In this document: positions 8,389 to 15,849 of the stretch, piece by piece
Layout: each line of letters begins with the position of its first letter
Numbering within the stretch: position 1 is the stretch's first letter
Source of the DNA: Gordoniibacillus kamchatkensis
Lineage (GTDB): Bacteria > Bacillota > Bacilli > Paenibacillales > NBRC-103111
NCBI RefSeq assembly: GCF_000829455.1
Contig: NZ_JXAK01000054.1
Span: 1-47,665 of the forward strand
Reading direction: 5' to 3'
Length of the DNA: 47,665 nucleotides
Translations under genes and position numbers: made by a program
The notes under the pieces: generated by a model
What the model saw: only the letters and a program-made list of their open reading frames with translations
What the model was told of the DNA's origin: nothing
Database searches by the model: none

Positions 8389-8808
8389 ATGAACGACGAT
8401 GAGCTGTTGAAGGAATTTAGTGACGACGAGTTTGACGATGCATTTCCAAAAGGGATATATGCAGTCCCGACCCCACGGTGTCTGCCGCGATATAGCATAA
8501 GAAGAATTGCGAAATACATGAGAGAAAATAACATCAAGGGGCCACTAAGCAAAGACGAACTCAAACAATTCAGAATCGAACCAAAGGGGTATGTTTGCAG
8601 GGTAGTTCAAACCATAGAGGAGGCAACGTATTGGTTGCCAACCTTTGACGAAGATTTGGAAGAATGTGAGGTTACGCCATACCAGCTTTACCGTATACTT
8701 TACGATAAAGCTGACGATGAACACCTTATCATCGATGATAATGATGAATTCTCGCTTATATATTTATGGCATGCCGGACGATTTGTTGTCTTGGAAGAAT
8801 CGAACTGA
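8389..8808 (+). CDS. Unknown acidic protein
   Basis: 139 residues. I chose ATG 8389, with AGGGGG just upstream; the frame is open from 8326. It is strongly acidic at both ends (DDELLKEFSDDEFDDAF; DDEHLIIDDNDEF) with a more basic middle (RYSIRRIAKYMRE, then LSKDELKQFRIEPKGYVCR). No membrane segment, no known motif. A terminator follows at 8870. It lies upstream of, and is convergent with, the XRE repressor gene. Confidence 0.55.
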   Translation: MNDDELLKEFSDDEFDDAFPKGIYAVPTPRCLPRYSIRRIAKYMRENNIKGPLSKDELKQFRIEPKGYVCRVVQTIEEATYWLPTFDEDLEECEVTPYQLYRILYDKADDEHLIIDDNDEFSLIYLWHAGRFVVLEESN

Positions 8809-8869
8809 AAGGGTGAAAACGCAATGAAACGAACAACAAGCTATTATAAGTTAATAGCTTTCCAAAATT

Positions 8870-8898
8870 AAGGGTCAGCCTCTCGGCTGACCTTTTCA
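8870..8898 (+). terminator. Intrinsic terminator, convergent genes
   Basis: AAGGGTCAGCC and GGCTGACCTTTT form a perfect stem of about 10 pairs with a TCTC tetraloop and a T4 tail. It ends transcription from the gene at 8389. It lies just past the end of the minus-strand XRE gene and could serve that direction too. Confidence 0.8.
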
Positions 8899-8929
8899 AT
8901 TTCGTTAGGGTTGCAACACCATTGAAAAA

Positions 8930-9280
8930 CTATTTGTCTTGAATGGAATCTCGCCTCTTCGCTTGTAATTCCGACAGTTTCCTTATCTGTTCGAGAGCAT
9001 AATCTTGAAAGTCTGGCTCTAAGTCCTTGAATATGGCAATTGCTTCATCAAGTTTCTTGTTATGAGGTTTTTGATCCAAAAACATATCGCCTTCGCCTGT
9101 TTGCAACCATTTCTCATTTACCGAAAAAAGTTCGCAAATATGCTTGAGCAATAGTTCCTTTGGCTGGACTCGATTATATTCTAAATTGCTGATCACATCT
9201 CTGCTAACGCCAAGTTTTTCGCCGAACTCTCGTTGTGATAGCCCGAGATGTTCCCTGATGGCTTTGATCCTGTCATGCAA
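8930..9280 (-). CDS. XRE-family repressor
   Basis: 116 residues. I prefer the TTG start at 9280 (GGGAGGGAG 6 bases upstream) over the longer frame from 9379, which would run through the divergent promoter. Residues 2-60 are a lambda-Cro/XRE helix-turn-helix: IKAIREHLGLSQREFGEKLGVSR with recognition helix DVISNLEYNRV, followed by ELFSVNEKWLQTGEGDMF, typical of phage and ICE repressors. The C-terminal helix may dimerise. It faces a row of small genes from 9439, with a perfect 15-bp palindrome in the shared control region, so it probably represses that operon and perhaps itself. Confidence 0.85.
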   Translation of the reverse strand: MHDRIKAIREHLGLSQREFGEKLGVSRDVISNLEYNRVQPKELLLKHICELFSVNEKWLQTGEGDMFLDQKPHNKKLDEAIAIFKDLEPDFQDYALEQIRKLSELQAKRRDSIQDK

Positions 9281-9372
9281 GCTCGTCTCCCTCCCTGTGT
9301 TAAAGTTAAGGTTATATTTACTGTACAACACAAAAATAACGTAGTCAACACAAATGACTTGCCGCAAATGAG

Positions 9373-9415
9373 TTGACAACTCAGAAATATAGTGTTAAAT
9401 TGTGTTAGTAACACA
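9373..9415 (+). promoter_or_regulatory. Promoter and operator of the small-gene operon
   Basis: TTGACA at 9373-9378, 17 bases, then TAAATT at 9396-9401 form a good -35/-10 pair reading rightwards. Overlapping and just downstream of the -10 lies the perfect palindrome TGTGTTA G TAACACA (9401-9415). Partial half-sites (AACACA, GTGTTA) occur at 9297-9360 towards the XRE gene. This is the likely binding site of the XRE repressor; that link is inferred. Confidence 0.65.
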
Positions 9416-9438
9416 TTTTTCGGAGGTGTTAAGCGTTC

Positions 9439-9615
9439 ATGACACAATTGAAAAGACAAGTGGACAAAATTGCTGAACTAAACTCTGTTTTCTTGACGTT
9501 GGATGAACTCAATCAAGAGTATGCATTAACGCTATTGCAGACATTAAGGTTTGCTCAAACAAGTCAACGCAACTCCTCCTCTCCAGAGGACATGAAAAAG
9601 ACCTCAGAAAAATAG
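9439..9615 (+). CDS. Small protein, unknown
   Basis: 58 residues, ATG 9439, with GGAGG 10 bases upstream and directly behind the repressed promoter. It starts MTQLKRQVDKIAELNS and is a single amphipathic helical stretch (LDELNQEYALTLLQTLRFAQ) with a polar tail. As first gene of the operon it occupies the position where phage and ICE regulators (Cro- or excisionase-like) often lie, but no helix-turn-helix is visible. Confidence 0.5.
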   Translation: MTQLKRQVDKIAELNSVFLTLDELNQEYALTLLQTLRFAQTSQRNSSSPEDMKKTSEK

Positions 9616-9650
9616 TCAGGCACTCGCACACAAAAAAGGAGACGATTAAG

Positions 9651-9806
9651 ATGCAAACACTCTTGAGAAAACTTTTTCAAGATCAACTAAACAAATTCAC
9701 ACAAAAACGTTTCGTTCAAAACTTAATCATTGAAATTATTGCCGATCTGGTAATGCTTATTGGGGGTCTTGTAATAGGCTACTACCTTAGAACCATGTTG
9801 TTCTAA
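9651..9806 (+). CDS. Small single-pass membrane protein
   Basis: 51 residues, ATG 9651, with AAAAAAGGAG 9 bases upstream. The basic N-terminal half (LLRKLFQDQLNKFTQKR) is followed by a hydrophobic span (IIADLVMLIGGLVIGYYL). The positive-inside rule puts the N terminus in the cytoplasm. It is 35 bases from the preceding gene and 27 from the next. Function unknown. Confidence 0.5.
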   Translation: MQTLLRKLFQDQLNKFTQKRFVQNLIIEIIADLVMLIGGLVIGYYLRTMLF

Positions 9807-9833
9807 ATCCATTACGGGAAGGGAGAAAGAAGA

Positions 9834-10034
9834 ATGAATGAAGAGCAAAAGGTGGATTATTACCATCGGATTATTCCGATTGCGGACACTACAGATGAAT
9901 GCGTTTTTGTTGTTCCAACGGCTATCTTGAATCAAGCTAATCTCCATGTTGGCGATGAGTTTATTGCCGTCCCAAGGCAAAATGGACTTGTAATCAAGAA
10001 ATTGAAGCAAAAAGCCAGATCCAAAGTCGAATGA
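9834..10034 (+). CDS. AbrB/SpoVT-like DNA-binding protein
   Basis: 66 residues with GGGAAGGGAG upstream of ATG 9834. Residues 27-55 (VVPTAILNQANLHVGDEFIAV, then NGLVIKK) follow the AbrB swapped-hairpin pattern, where IPxxIlxxagLxxGDxv is followed by a short strand ending in lysines. Such proteins are dimeric transition-state regulators or antitoxins. It could be an antitoxin for a neighbouring gene; none of those resembles a known toxin. Confidence 0.6.
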   Translation: MNEEQKVDYYHRIIPIADTTDECVFVVPTAILNQANLHVGDEFIAVPRQNGLVIKKLKQKARSKVE

Positions 10035-10055
10035 GATTTTTATGAAGATTAGAAT

Positions 10056-10481
10056 ATGGTTGAGATGAGGAAAAGAACGCCTTGCATTTGTGGTAAGGAA
10101 GCGGAGCATCGGATTGGTACAACCGAACAATTCGTCTTTGAATCCAAAATTGTCGTCAACAATGTTCCGCACTTCTTCTGCGACTTTTGCAAGAGAGTCT
10201 CATTCGACGGCGATACCAGATTGGTATCTATTTTGAGCAACGCATATAAGCAAGGGCTAACCGAAGTCGATTATGAGAAAGGGGGAGAGATTAGCATGAT
10301 TACATTTAAAATTGACGTTTCGGATGAAGTGAAGAAAGAGATAGAGCGAGCTGTTGAGGGAAAAGTTGACGAGATCGTAGATGGCGAAGAATTTACGGTG
10401 ATTGTTGATGAAAAGGCGGTTTTAGGAATCAGTACAGGGGATTTGGTTGAAATCGAGCGGGTCATTGAAAAAGTTCTATAA
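10056..10481 (+). CDS. YgiT-type zinc finger protein
   Basis: 141 residues. CICGKEAEH near residue 10 and FFCDFCKRVSFDG near residue 40 make a CxC...CxxC zinc finger of the YgiT/MqsA antitoxin type. The C-terminal 61 residues are an acidic alpha/beta segment (TFKIDVSDEVKKEIERAV). An internal ATG at 10296 has its own strong site (AAAGGGGGAG, 8 bases), so a shorter second product is possible. The first start lacks a clear ribosome binding site and may depend on coupling to the AbrB-like gene 22 bases upstream. Confidence 0.6.
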   Translation: MVEMRKRTPCICGKEAEHRIGTTEQFVFESKIVVNNVPHFFCDFCKRVSFDGDTRLVSILSNAYKQGLTEVDYEKGGEISMITFKIDVSDEVKKEIERAVEGKVDEIVDGEEFTVIVDEKAVLGISTGDLVEIERVIEKVL

Positions 10482-10577
10482 ACTGAGGGGGCTGGAATGA
10501 TGTTGAAAAAGAGCTACCTTGTTCAATAATTTTTGTTGCGATCGAGTAGATAGTTGGATGCGAAGGAGGTGCCGACA

Positions 10578-10964
10578 TTGCCAGCGTTGTTCAATCGATT
10601 GTTTCTGCGAAAACGCGAAATATTGATTGATAATCGTTTGATTTCGTTCCAAATCCTCGGTCAAAAATCGAAAAAACTTGAAATCTGGTGCGAGAACGAA
10701 CGGGTCAAAGAAATATTGACCAAAATGCCATATTCCCATTTCGTTGTCGAGACTTTTCAAGCCTACAAGCAGGAATCGGGGCTAAACTACAGGTATATAT
10801 TAATCGCAGACAACATGAAAGAAAGCGATAACTGGTATTATCGTAAAGGCAGAACATGGATCGTGACACTAAAATTCGTTCTTGAACTGATTCTCGGAGT
10901 GTTGTCTTTGCAAAAGATTGATGCTGAACCATTGGAGAGATTCATTATTCATGAGGTGGCTTAA
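10578..10964 (+). CDS. Unknown protein
   Basis: 128 residues. The start is TTG 10578, fixed by AAGGAGG 9 bases upstream; the open frame begins at 10554. Strands and helices alternate (LISFQILGQKSKKLEIWCE, NYRYILIADNMKESDNWYY), and a helix with a hydrophobic run sits near the C terminus (IVTLKFVLELILGVLSL), perhaps membrane-associated. It is 3 bases from the next gene, so the two are probably translated together. No family recognised. Confidence 0.55.
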   Translation: MPALFNRLFLRKREILIDNRLISFQILGQKSKKLEIWCENERVKEILTKMPYSHFVVETFQAYKQESGLNYRYILIADNMKESDNWYYRKGRTWIVTLKFVLELILGVLSLQKIDAEPLERFIIHEVA

Positions 10965-10967
10965 ACA

Positions 10968-11402
10968 GTGGAATTCGACCAGAAATTCTTTGTGGGCTAT
11001 TTGCAGGAATTGCAAAACCATCTATTTCCGGATCAATTAATCGAAGATATCATTGCAATGGTCGATAACCATCATCAGGCAAGGCGATTCGTTGCAATGT
11101 ACTTACTTCAAGATAGAGAAACCTTTCACCACTATTTCGAGAGACGAAAGGAGTTTGGGATTGGGGGAATTGTAGATACAGTGATTTCCGCTTTGTTTCA
11201 CGATACGAACAAGAAGCCAGCAAAACAAGTGTTAATTGATCTGCTTGGCATTAGCGAGGAAATGATCCATACCAGAGTCGAGGGCTATGCGATAAAGGAG
11301 TTTAATAAAGACTTAAACAGCTTCCTATTTTTTTGGCGAAAGCGAACGGGGAAAATTGAGGAAATGGTCGATAAGCTGAAACAACAAAGCTTTGATGCAT
11401 GA
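10968..11402 (+). CDS. Unknown helical protein
   Basis: 144 residues, GTG start 3 bases after the preceding stop with GAGGTGG upstream. Predominantly helical, with a histidine-rich segment (DNHHQARRFVAMYLL, TFHHYFERRKEFG). No signal peptide. It ends the row of small genes that starts at 9439. Function unknown. Confidence 0.55.
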   Translation: MEFDQKFFVGYLQELQNHLFPDQLIEDIIAMVDNHHQARRFVAMYLLQDRETFHHYFERRKEFGIGGIVDTVISALFHDTNKKPAKQVLIDLLGISEEMIHTRVEGYAIKEFNKDLNSFLFFWRKRTGKIEEMVDKLKQQSFDA

Positions 11403-11468
11403 GTAGCTCGAACGCAGTCGAGTATAAAGATTAGACGTGCTATTTTACAAGCAGGAGGAGACTTATCG

Positions 11469-13373
11469 ATGAAAAAGCTTGGTTTGTTGCTATTAATGGC
11501 GGTGGTACTCTTTGTTGAACCGCTTGCTAATGTCCACGCAACAAGTACCAACGAAAGCAAGTATGTTACCCACGCCGAATTTGTGAGGGATGCAGTTGTA
11601 GCCCTATACGGCGAACCTGTTTTGCCTACAAAACAACATTGGGCAGATCCGTATTATGATTATACGACAAAGCTTGGTATCATTAACCTTGGCTCTTTTG
11701 GTGGCAGGTCGCCATTAAATTACCGTGACATTGAGATTACACGCGGCGAAGCGGCCAGAGTCATTTATCTCTTGCTCAATAAAGAAATAGGTGTAACGAA
11801 ATTAAAGGCTATTCGTTTTCTTTATCAGGAGAACTTGGCTTGCGGTGCTTACAACGATAAGGGCGACTACATGGAGAACTACAACCCGACCGCGAAACTT
11901 ACCAGAGAATCTGCGAGTATCCTTATCGAGAGAGCAAAGGCTTTAAAAAATGGCGAACAACTAACGCCCTGTGAGAACTTAGGCACATCGCAAGGTTTTA
12001 AGAGTACACTGCTCGATCGCTTTGAGTCGCTTAACAAGCAAATGCATACATCTTATGAATTTACCGCCTCGGATGAGGAATATGGAATCATCGTGTGGAA
12101 GAATGGAAAAATTATTAGCACATATGGTTACGATGAAATTTTTATTGGGAGTCCGTTTGCTTGGGATACCTGGTCATTTGATGTTGTTGGTACACCGGAT
12201 AAAAAAGATCTTGCATTCTTTGTCAAAGAATTGCAAATGGTGGGTATGCCGGAATCGGAAGAAACAATTAAGAACCTTCTTGACACTATTGTTTCAAAAG
12301 ATAACAGTATCGCATATTCTAAACCAAACGTGACCGTAAGAGGCGAAGAATATCAATTACCAAATGTCGGGTATAAAAACTATTCTCTTCATTGGGCAAA
12401 TGGAGAGTTCACTGAGAAACCTCCAGAAACGTCCACAGTGCCGGATGCTCCTTCGCAAGAACGCACTTCCTGGTTTTATGTGGATGGACACCTAATAACA
12501 GACGATCAGAATCAACCAGATTTCAGTGACGATTCTCCGTATGTGCCTATTCAAACTGTGGTTGAAGGCATGGGCGATAAGTTCGAATGGAATGACACAA
12601 ACAAGTCGGGGATCATAAGGCTAAAAGATGGTAGGAAGATTTCAATTACCGTGAATAGTTCCTTTTCAAATGAGTTCGGTCAGAAAATTCCGAACGCCAA
12701 AATAATCAATGAGAAACTCTATGTTTCAGTTTATTTTGTCGGCGAAATCTTAAAATATCCAATGGTTCAGGAAAAAAAAGAAAATAGGGAATATGTATTC
12801 ATTGGACAACCTCCGGTAGTCATGCCGCCAGGAATACTTCCTACAGTTAAGCCGACTCCTTGCCCTACCCCATCTATGATGGCTACGATGGTTTTGGGAG
12901 AACAGGATTTGCGGTATAAGGTTGCTGATGATTGGAAGCCGCCACTGATTCAGTCAACAGCGACTTGGGATCCTGCGAAAGACCATGAAACTTTGAAAAA
13001 GGAACTTGGCCTTGGAGAGGGCTGGTATTTTAGCCCTTATTGCGGCAAAGAAAATACAGCCGCTTTAAGTGTGACCGGGGGCGGAATCTACAGTACAATT
13101 GTGTTTTACGGTTGGTATGGAATAGAAAATCAAGTGAATCCGAGCAATAAAGTACCGTACATCGCAAGAGAATTGTTTAAATTTTACACTTCAGATAATT
13201 ATGAAACTCTCTTTAAAATTATGGATGATGGTTACGGTCCTCAAGGCAAAGATATTTCCCAATACGAAAACAAAGTTTTTAAACTCGGGGATCAAGAAAT
13301 TGAAATCATGACCACTCCCACAACAGTTCAGGTCTACATTAGTCGGCCTGGGCAAAAGCTAAATCTGAATTAA
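11469..13373 (+). CDS. Exported SLH-type protein with stalk domain and C-terminal repeat domain
   Basis: 634 residues with a signal peptide (KKLGLLLLMAVVLFVEPLA, cleavage near residue 25 at VHAT). Residues 30-160 hold SLH-like motifs (THAEFVRDAVVALYG, HWADPYYDYTTKLGI, ITRGEAARVIYLLL, KLTRESASILIERA) that could bind the cell wall. Residues 335-445 resemble a copper-amine-oxidase N-terminal-like stalk domain (FYVDGHLI ... YVPIQTVVEGMG ... ISITVNSS). After a Pro-rich linker, residues 475-634 are a domain shared with the protein at 13539: WKPP, GLGEGWYFSPY, PYIxRE, DDGxxxGKDI and VQVYI. The domain is unnamed to me. Cell-surface location is inferred; substrate unknown. Confidence 0.75.
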   Translation: MKKLGLLLLMAVVLFVEPLANVHATSTNESKYVTHAEFVRDAVVALYGEPVLPTKQHWADPYYDYTTKLGIINLGSFGGRSPLNYRDIEITRGEAARVIYLLLNKEIGVTKLKAIRFLYQENLACGAYNDKGDYMENYNPTAKLTRESASILIERAKALKNGEQLTPCENLGTSQGFKSTLLDRFESLNKQMHTSYEFTASDEEYGIIVWKNGKIISTYGYDEIFIGSPFAWDTWSFDVVGTPDKKDLAFFVKELQMVGMPESEETIKNLLDTIVSKDNSIAYSKPNVTVRGEEYQLPNVGYKNYSLHWANGEFTEKPPETSTVPDAPSQERTSWFYVDGHLITDDQNQPDFSDDSPYVPIQTVVEGMGDKFEWNDTNKSGIIRLKDGRKISITVNSSFSNEFGQKIPNAKIINEKLYVSVYFVGEILKYPMVQEKKENREYVFIGQPPVVMPPGILPTVKPTPCPTPSMMATMVLGEQDLRYKVADDWKPPLIQSTATWDPAKDHETLKKELGLGEGWYFSPYCGKENTAALSVTGGGIYSTIVFYGWYGIENQVNPSNKVPYIARELFKFYTSDNYETLFKIMDDGYGPQGKDISQYENKVFKLGDQEIEIMTTPTTVQVYISRPGQKLNLN

Positions 13374-13385
13374 ACAGATAATAGC

Positions 13386-13418
13386 AAAAAAGAGAGGTGG
13401 CTATGCCTCTCTTTTTGT
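13386..13418 (+). terminator. Intrinsic terminator
   Basis: AAAAAGAGAGG and CCTCTCTTTTTG with an 8-base loop follow the stop of the SLH-type gene. A similar terminator (15706-15735) belongs to the paralogous gene at 13539 but is now separated from it by a mobile cassette. Confidence 0.85.
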
Positions 13419-13538
13419 TCTTTCTAATAGGATTGCTTTGTGTGCAAGGCAATTAAAACAAGGTTCGACTGAAAAGCTATATGTCCCAATAAAATTCAGT
13501 ATTAAAATTGACAAAAACGAGAAGGAGAGTGGAGAAAA

Positions 13539-14711
13539 ATGTTTAAAAAAGCAATATCAATTGCACTTGTCACCATAATCAGCATTACGACAGCATTAGC
13601 GACATACGCGAAGGGAACCGGATTCCCTGATGTCAAAGGTCATTGGGCGGAAGCTACCGTACAATGGGCTATCGACAAAGGCGTTGTGAAAGGGTACGAA
13701 GATGGCACTTTCAAGCCGAATCAAAACGTGTCCGAAGCGGAGTTTCTCGCCATGCTGATCCGTTCATACAAGACAGATATCGCGGCAAGCCAAACAGGGA
13801 GTTGGTCAGACGTATATTATGATTTCGCGGCGAAAATGAATTATCCCGTAATAGGGGAGAAGGAGATAGGAGAGAGAGGGAAGCCAATAACACGGCTTCG
13901 GGTCGCTGAGTTGATTTCGGCTACGCAGGGCGTTCACTTTGACGGCAACGATGCGATTCGGTTTTTGTACGGTAATCAGCTCGCCGGAGGAACTGATCCA
14001 AACAAGCAAACCATCGCCTCGTTCAACGCAGAAAGCACTCTGACTCGTGCGGAGGCGGTGCAGTTCATCAAAAATCTTGTTGAGCATGGCAAGGGGGAAC
14101 TGTTGGCAAGACCACGAGAGTCTTCTGATACTTCCAGCCTACCCGATATCCCGACGAGTGGAGATGAGAAAACAACGTCAAAGCCATCGTCAGCTCCTTC
14201 CCCTGCTCCATCGGATTCGACGATGGTCTATGGTGAACTGGATTTGCCCTACAAAACGCCGGATGGGTGGAAGCCGCCCGTTCTGAAGTCCACTTTTACA
14301 AGCGATCCGGCAAAAAACTACGAAATATTCAAAAATGAACTTGGACTCGGAGAAGGATGGTATTTTAGTCCTTACGGCGGTAAAGAAGATACAGCCTCAA
14401 TAAGCGTTACTAACGGTTCATTAAATCAGCCACGCTCGACCATTGTATTGCATTATTGGTATGGTTCGAAGACGGAAGCTGACGTAGATAATGAAACACC
14501 TTATATCGTCCGAGAAATTCTGCGTTTTTACCTTCCCGACACCAATGACAAGCTGTTTCACATCTTAGATGACGGATTTATGGGGAAAGACATTAACGAG
14601 TATCTAAACAAAAAATTTGTGATTGACGACCACGAAGTCTTAATTCAGACGCCCCCTGGAGGCGTTCAAGTGTACATTGGTTGGAAGGGCAAGAAACTCG
14701 ATCTAAAATAA
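13539..14711 (+). CDS. Exported SLH-domain surface protein, paralogue of the preceding one
   Basis: 390 residues, GGAGAGTGGAG upstream of ATG 13539. Signal peptide 1-25 (ALVTIISITTALATYAKG). Residues 28-80 are a textbook SLH domain (FPDVKGHWAEATVQWAIDKG, KGYEDGTFKPNQNVSEAEF), followed by two degenerate SLH units to residue 190. A Ser/Pro/Thr-rich linker leads to a domain of 160 residues that is about half identical to the end of the protein at 11469. SLH domains bind pyruvylated wall polymers, so it probably displays the C-terminal domain on the surface. It lacks the stalk domain of its neighbour. Its stop codon lies inside an 8-bp target duplication of the cassette at 14713. Confidence 0.85.
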   Translation: MFKKAISIALVTIISITTALATYAKGTGFPDVKGHWAEATVQWAIDKGVVKGYEDGTFKPNQNVSEAEFLAMLIRSYKTDIAASQTGSWSDVYYDFAAKMNYPVIGEKEIGERGKPITRLRVAELISATQGVHFDGNDAIRFLYGNQLAGGTDPNKQTIASFNAESTLTRAEAVQFIKNLVEHGKGELLARPRESSDTSSLPDIPTSGDEKTTSKPSSAPSPAPSDSTMVYGELDLPYKTPDGWKPPVLKSTFTSDPAKNYEIFKNELGLGEGWYFSPYGGKEDTASISVTNGSLNQPRSTIVLHYWYGSKTEADVDNETPYIVREILRFYLPDTNDKLFHILDDGFMGKDINEYLNKKFVIDDHEVLIQTPPGGVQVYIGWKGKKLDLK

Positions 14712-14712
14712 A

Positions 14713-15683
14713 GGCTCTGTTATCTTTTATTGTTGATTTTTGACCAAAAGAAAAACCGCCCATGAATAGAGCGGTTATTGAACTCCCTCGGTACGATTCT
14801 GTTTTCTCACGCATGCTCGCTTATTCGAAGGATTTTACCCTTGTTAAAAGGGATGAAAGTTAGGAAGAGAGCCCTCGATTTAGAACTGCTTGGAAAAATT
14901 AACATTAAATGCGTGTTTGGTTCATAACAATATATAAGTTAAGCCGCGAGGGAGGTATGTATTTTGTTGTTTAGACCACATCCCAATAATACCGCCATTG
15001 TAATCACAGACCCACAAAATGATTTCTTGAGTCCAGGGGGAAGAGGCTATCATCTAACAAAAGATAATATTGAGCAAAATAACACTTTACAAAACCTTGA
15101 ACTTTTAATGAGCACTGCCCTGAATAAAGGGTATCAGCTTTTCATGTCACCCCATTATTTATACCCTCATGATTATGGCTGGAAATTTACAGGATATGAA
15201 CAAAATATGTTATTAGGTCTTAGAATGTATCAAGTGACAAATGCGTACACACCACCGTCAGTAGGAGCTGATTTTGTTCATTCTTTCAAACCTTACATTT
15301 TTGATAGGAGAACAATTGTTTCAACCCCACACAAGGTTGCTGGTCCACAAACAAATGACTTGATTTACCAGCTACGACAACAGAGAAAAGAGAAAACGAT
15401 TATTGCTGGGGTCCTATCCAACATTTGTGTAGAGTCCCATATGAGGCATTTAATCGAAAATGGGTTTGAAACAGCTGTTGTATACGATGCCACAGCAGCG
15501 ACAAGTGAAAGGGATTTCCAAGCAGCCGTTACCAATTACAAAGCATTTGCCAGTGCTACTTGGACAACACAGGAAGCTATTTCATATTTATAAAAGTATA
15601 AATATGATTATACCATAATGGATTTCTTTTCCCTTTTCCTGCTCAGTCGTATTTAAAAAACAACAATGAAGTTTAACAGAGCC
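14713..15683. mobile_element. Transposase-less mobile cassette with IS1595-like ends
   Basis: The ends are inverted repeats: GGCTCTGTTATCTTTTATTG at 14713 against GGCTCTGTTAAACTTCATTG read inwards from 15683. They continue TTG and a T-rich run, about 23-25 bp with few mismatches. The flanks 14705-14712 and 15684-15691 are identical (AAAATAAA), an 8-bp target-site duplication. The inside holds one gene (isochorismatase family) and no transposase. GGCTCTG-type ends with 8-bp duplications suggest the IS1595 family; that family name is from memory. The insertion separated the gene at 13539 from its terminator at 15706. Confidence 0.85.
14964..15593 (+). CDS. Isochorismatase-family cysteine hydrolase
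   Basis: 209 residues, TTG start 8 bases after GAGGGAGG; the nearby ATG is out of frame. It has the family's three hallmarks: AIVITDPQNDFLSPGG (catalytic Asp), a central lysine region (STPHKVAGPQTND), and GVLSNICVESHMR with the catalytic cysteine, then VVYDATAAT. The family includes isochorismatases, nicotinamidases and other amidases; the substrate here cannot be told. Length is normal. It is the passenger of the mobile cassette at 14713-15683, so it was acquired independently of its neighbours. Confidence 0.85.
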   Translation: MLFRPHPNNTAIVITDPQNDFLSPGGRGYHLTKDNIEQNNTLQNLELLMSTALNKGYQLFMSPHYLYPHDYGWKFTGYEQNMLLGLRMYQVTNAYTPPSVGADFVHSFKPYIFDRRTIVSTPHKVAGPQTNDLIYQLRQQRKEKTIIAGVLSNICVESHMRHLIENGFETAVVYDATAATSERDFQAAVTNYKAFASATWTTQEAISYL

Positions 15684-15705
15684 AAAATAAAAGGATTTTT
15701 TACAA

Positions 15706-15735
15706 GGGAGGTGAATATCGCCTCTCTCTTTTTTT
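15706..15735 (+). terminator. Intrinsic terminator displaced by the cassette
   Basis: GGGAGGTG, loop AATAT, CGCCTCTC and T7. It resembles the terminator at 13386, and before the cassette inserted it would have lain just after the gene ending at 14711. Confidence 0.8.
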
Positions 15736-15849
15736 ACAAAAAAGTTGCATATAATGCTATAGACTTCGACAGGCTCGAACCAAAAAGCTGTCGCCGAATT
15801 CGATTTTTCACAACATAATTAATGGAAACAAGCAAAAGGGAGGGGTTCT

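Noticed and set aside
8824-8871. 15-codon frame after the acidic protein
   Set aside because: It has an AAGGGTG upstream but is too short and runs into the terminator stem; chance cannot be excluded.
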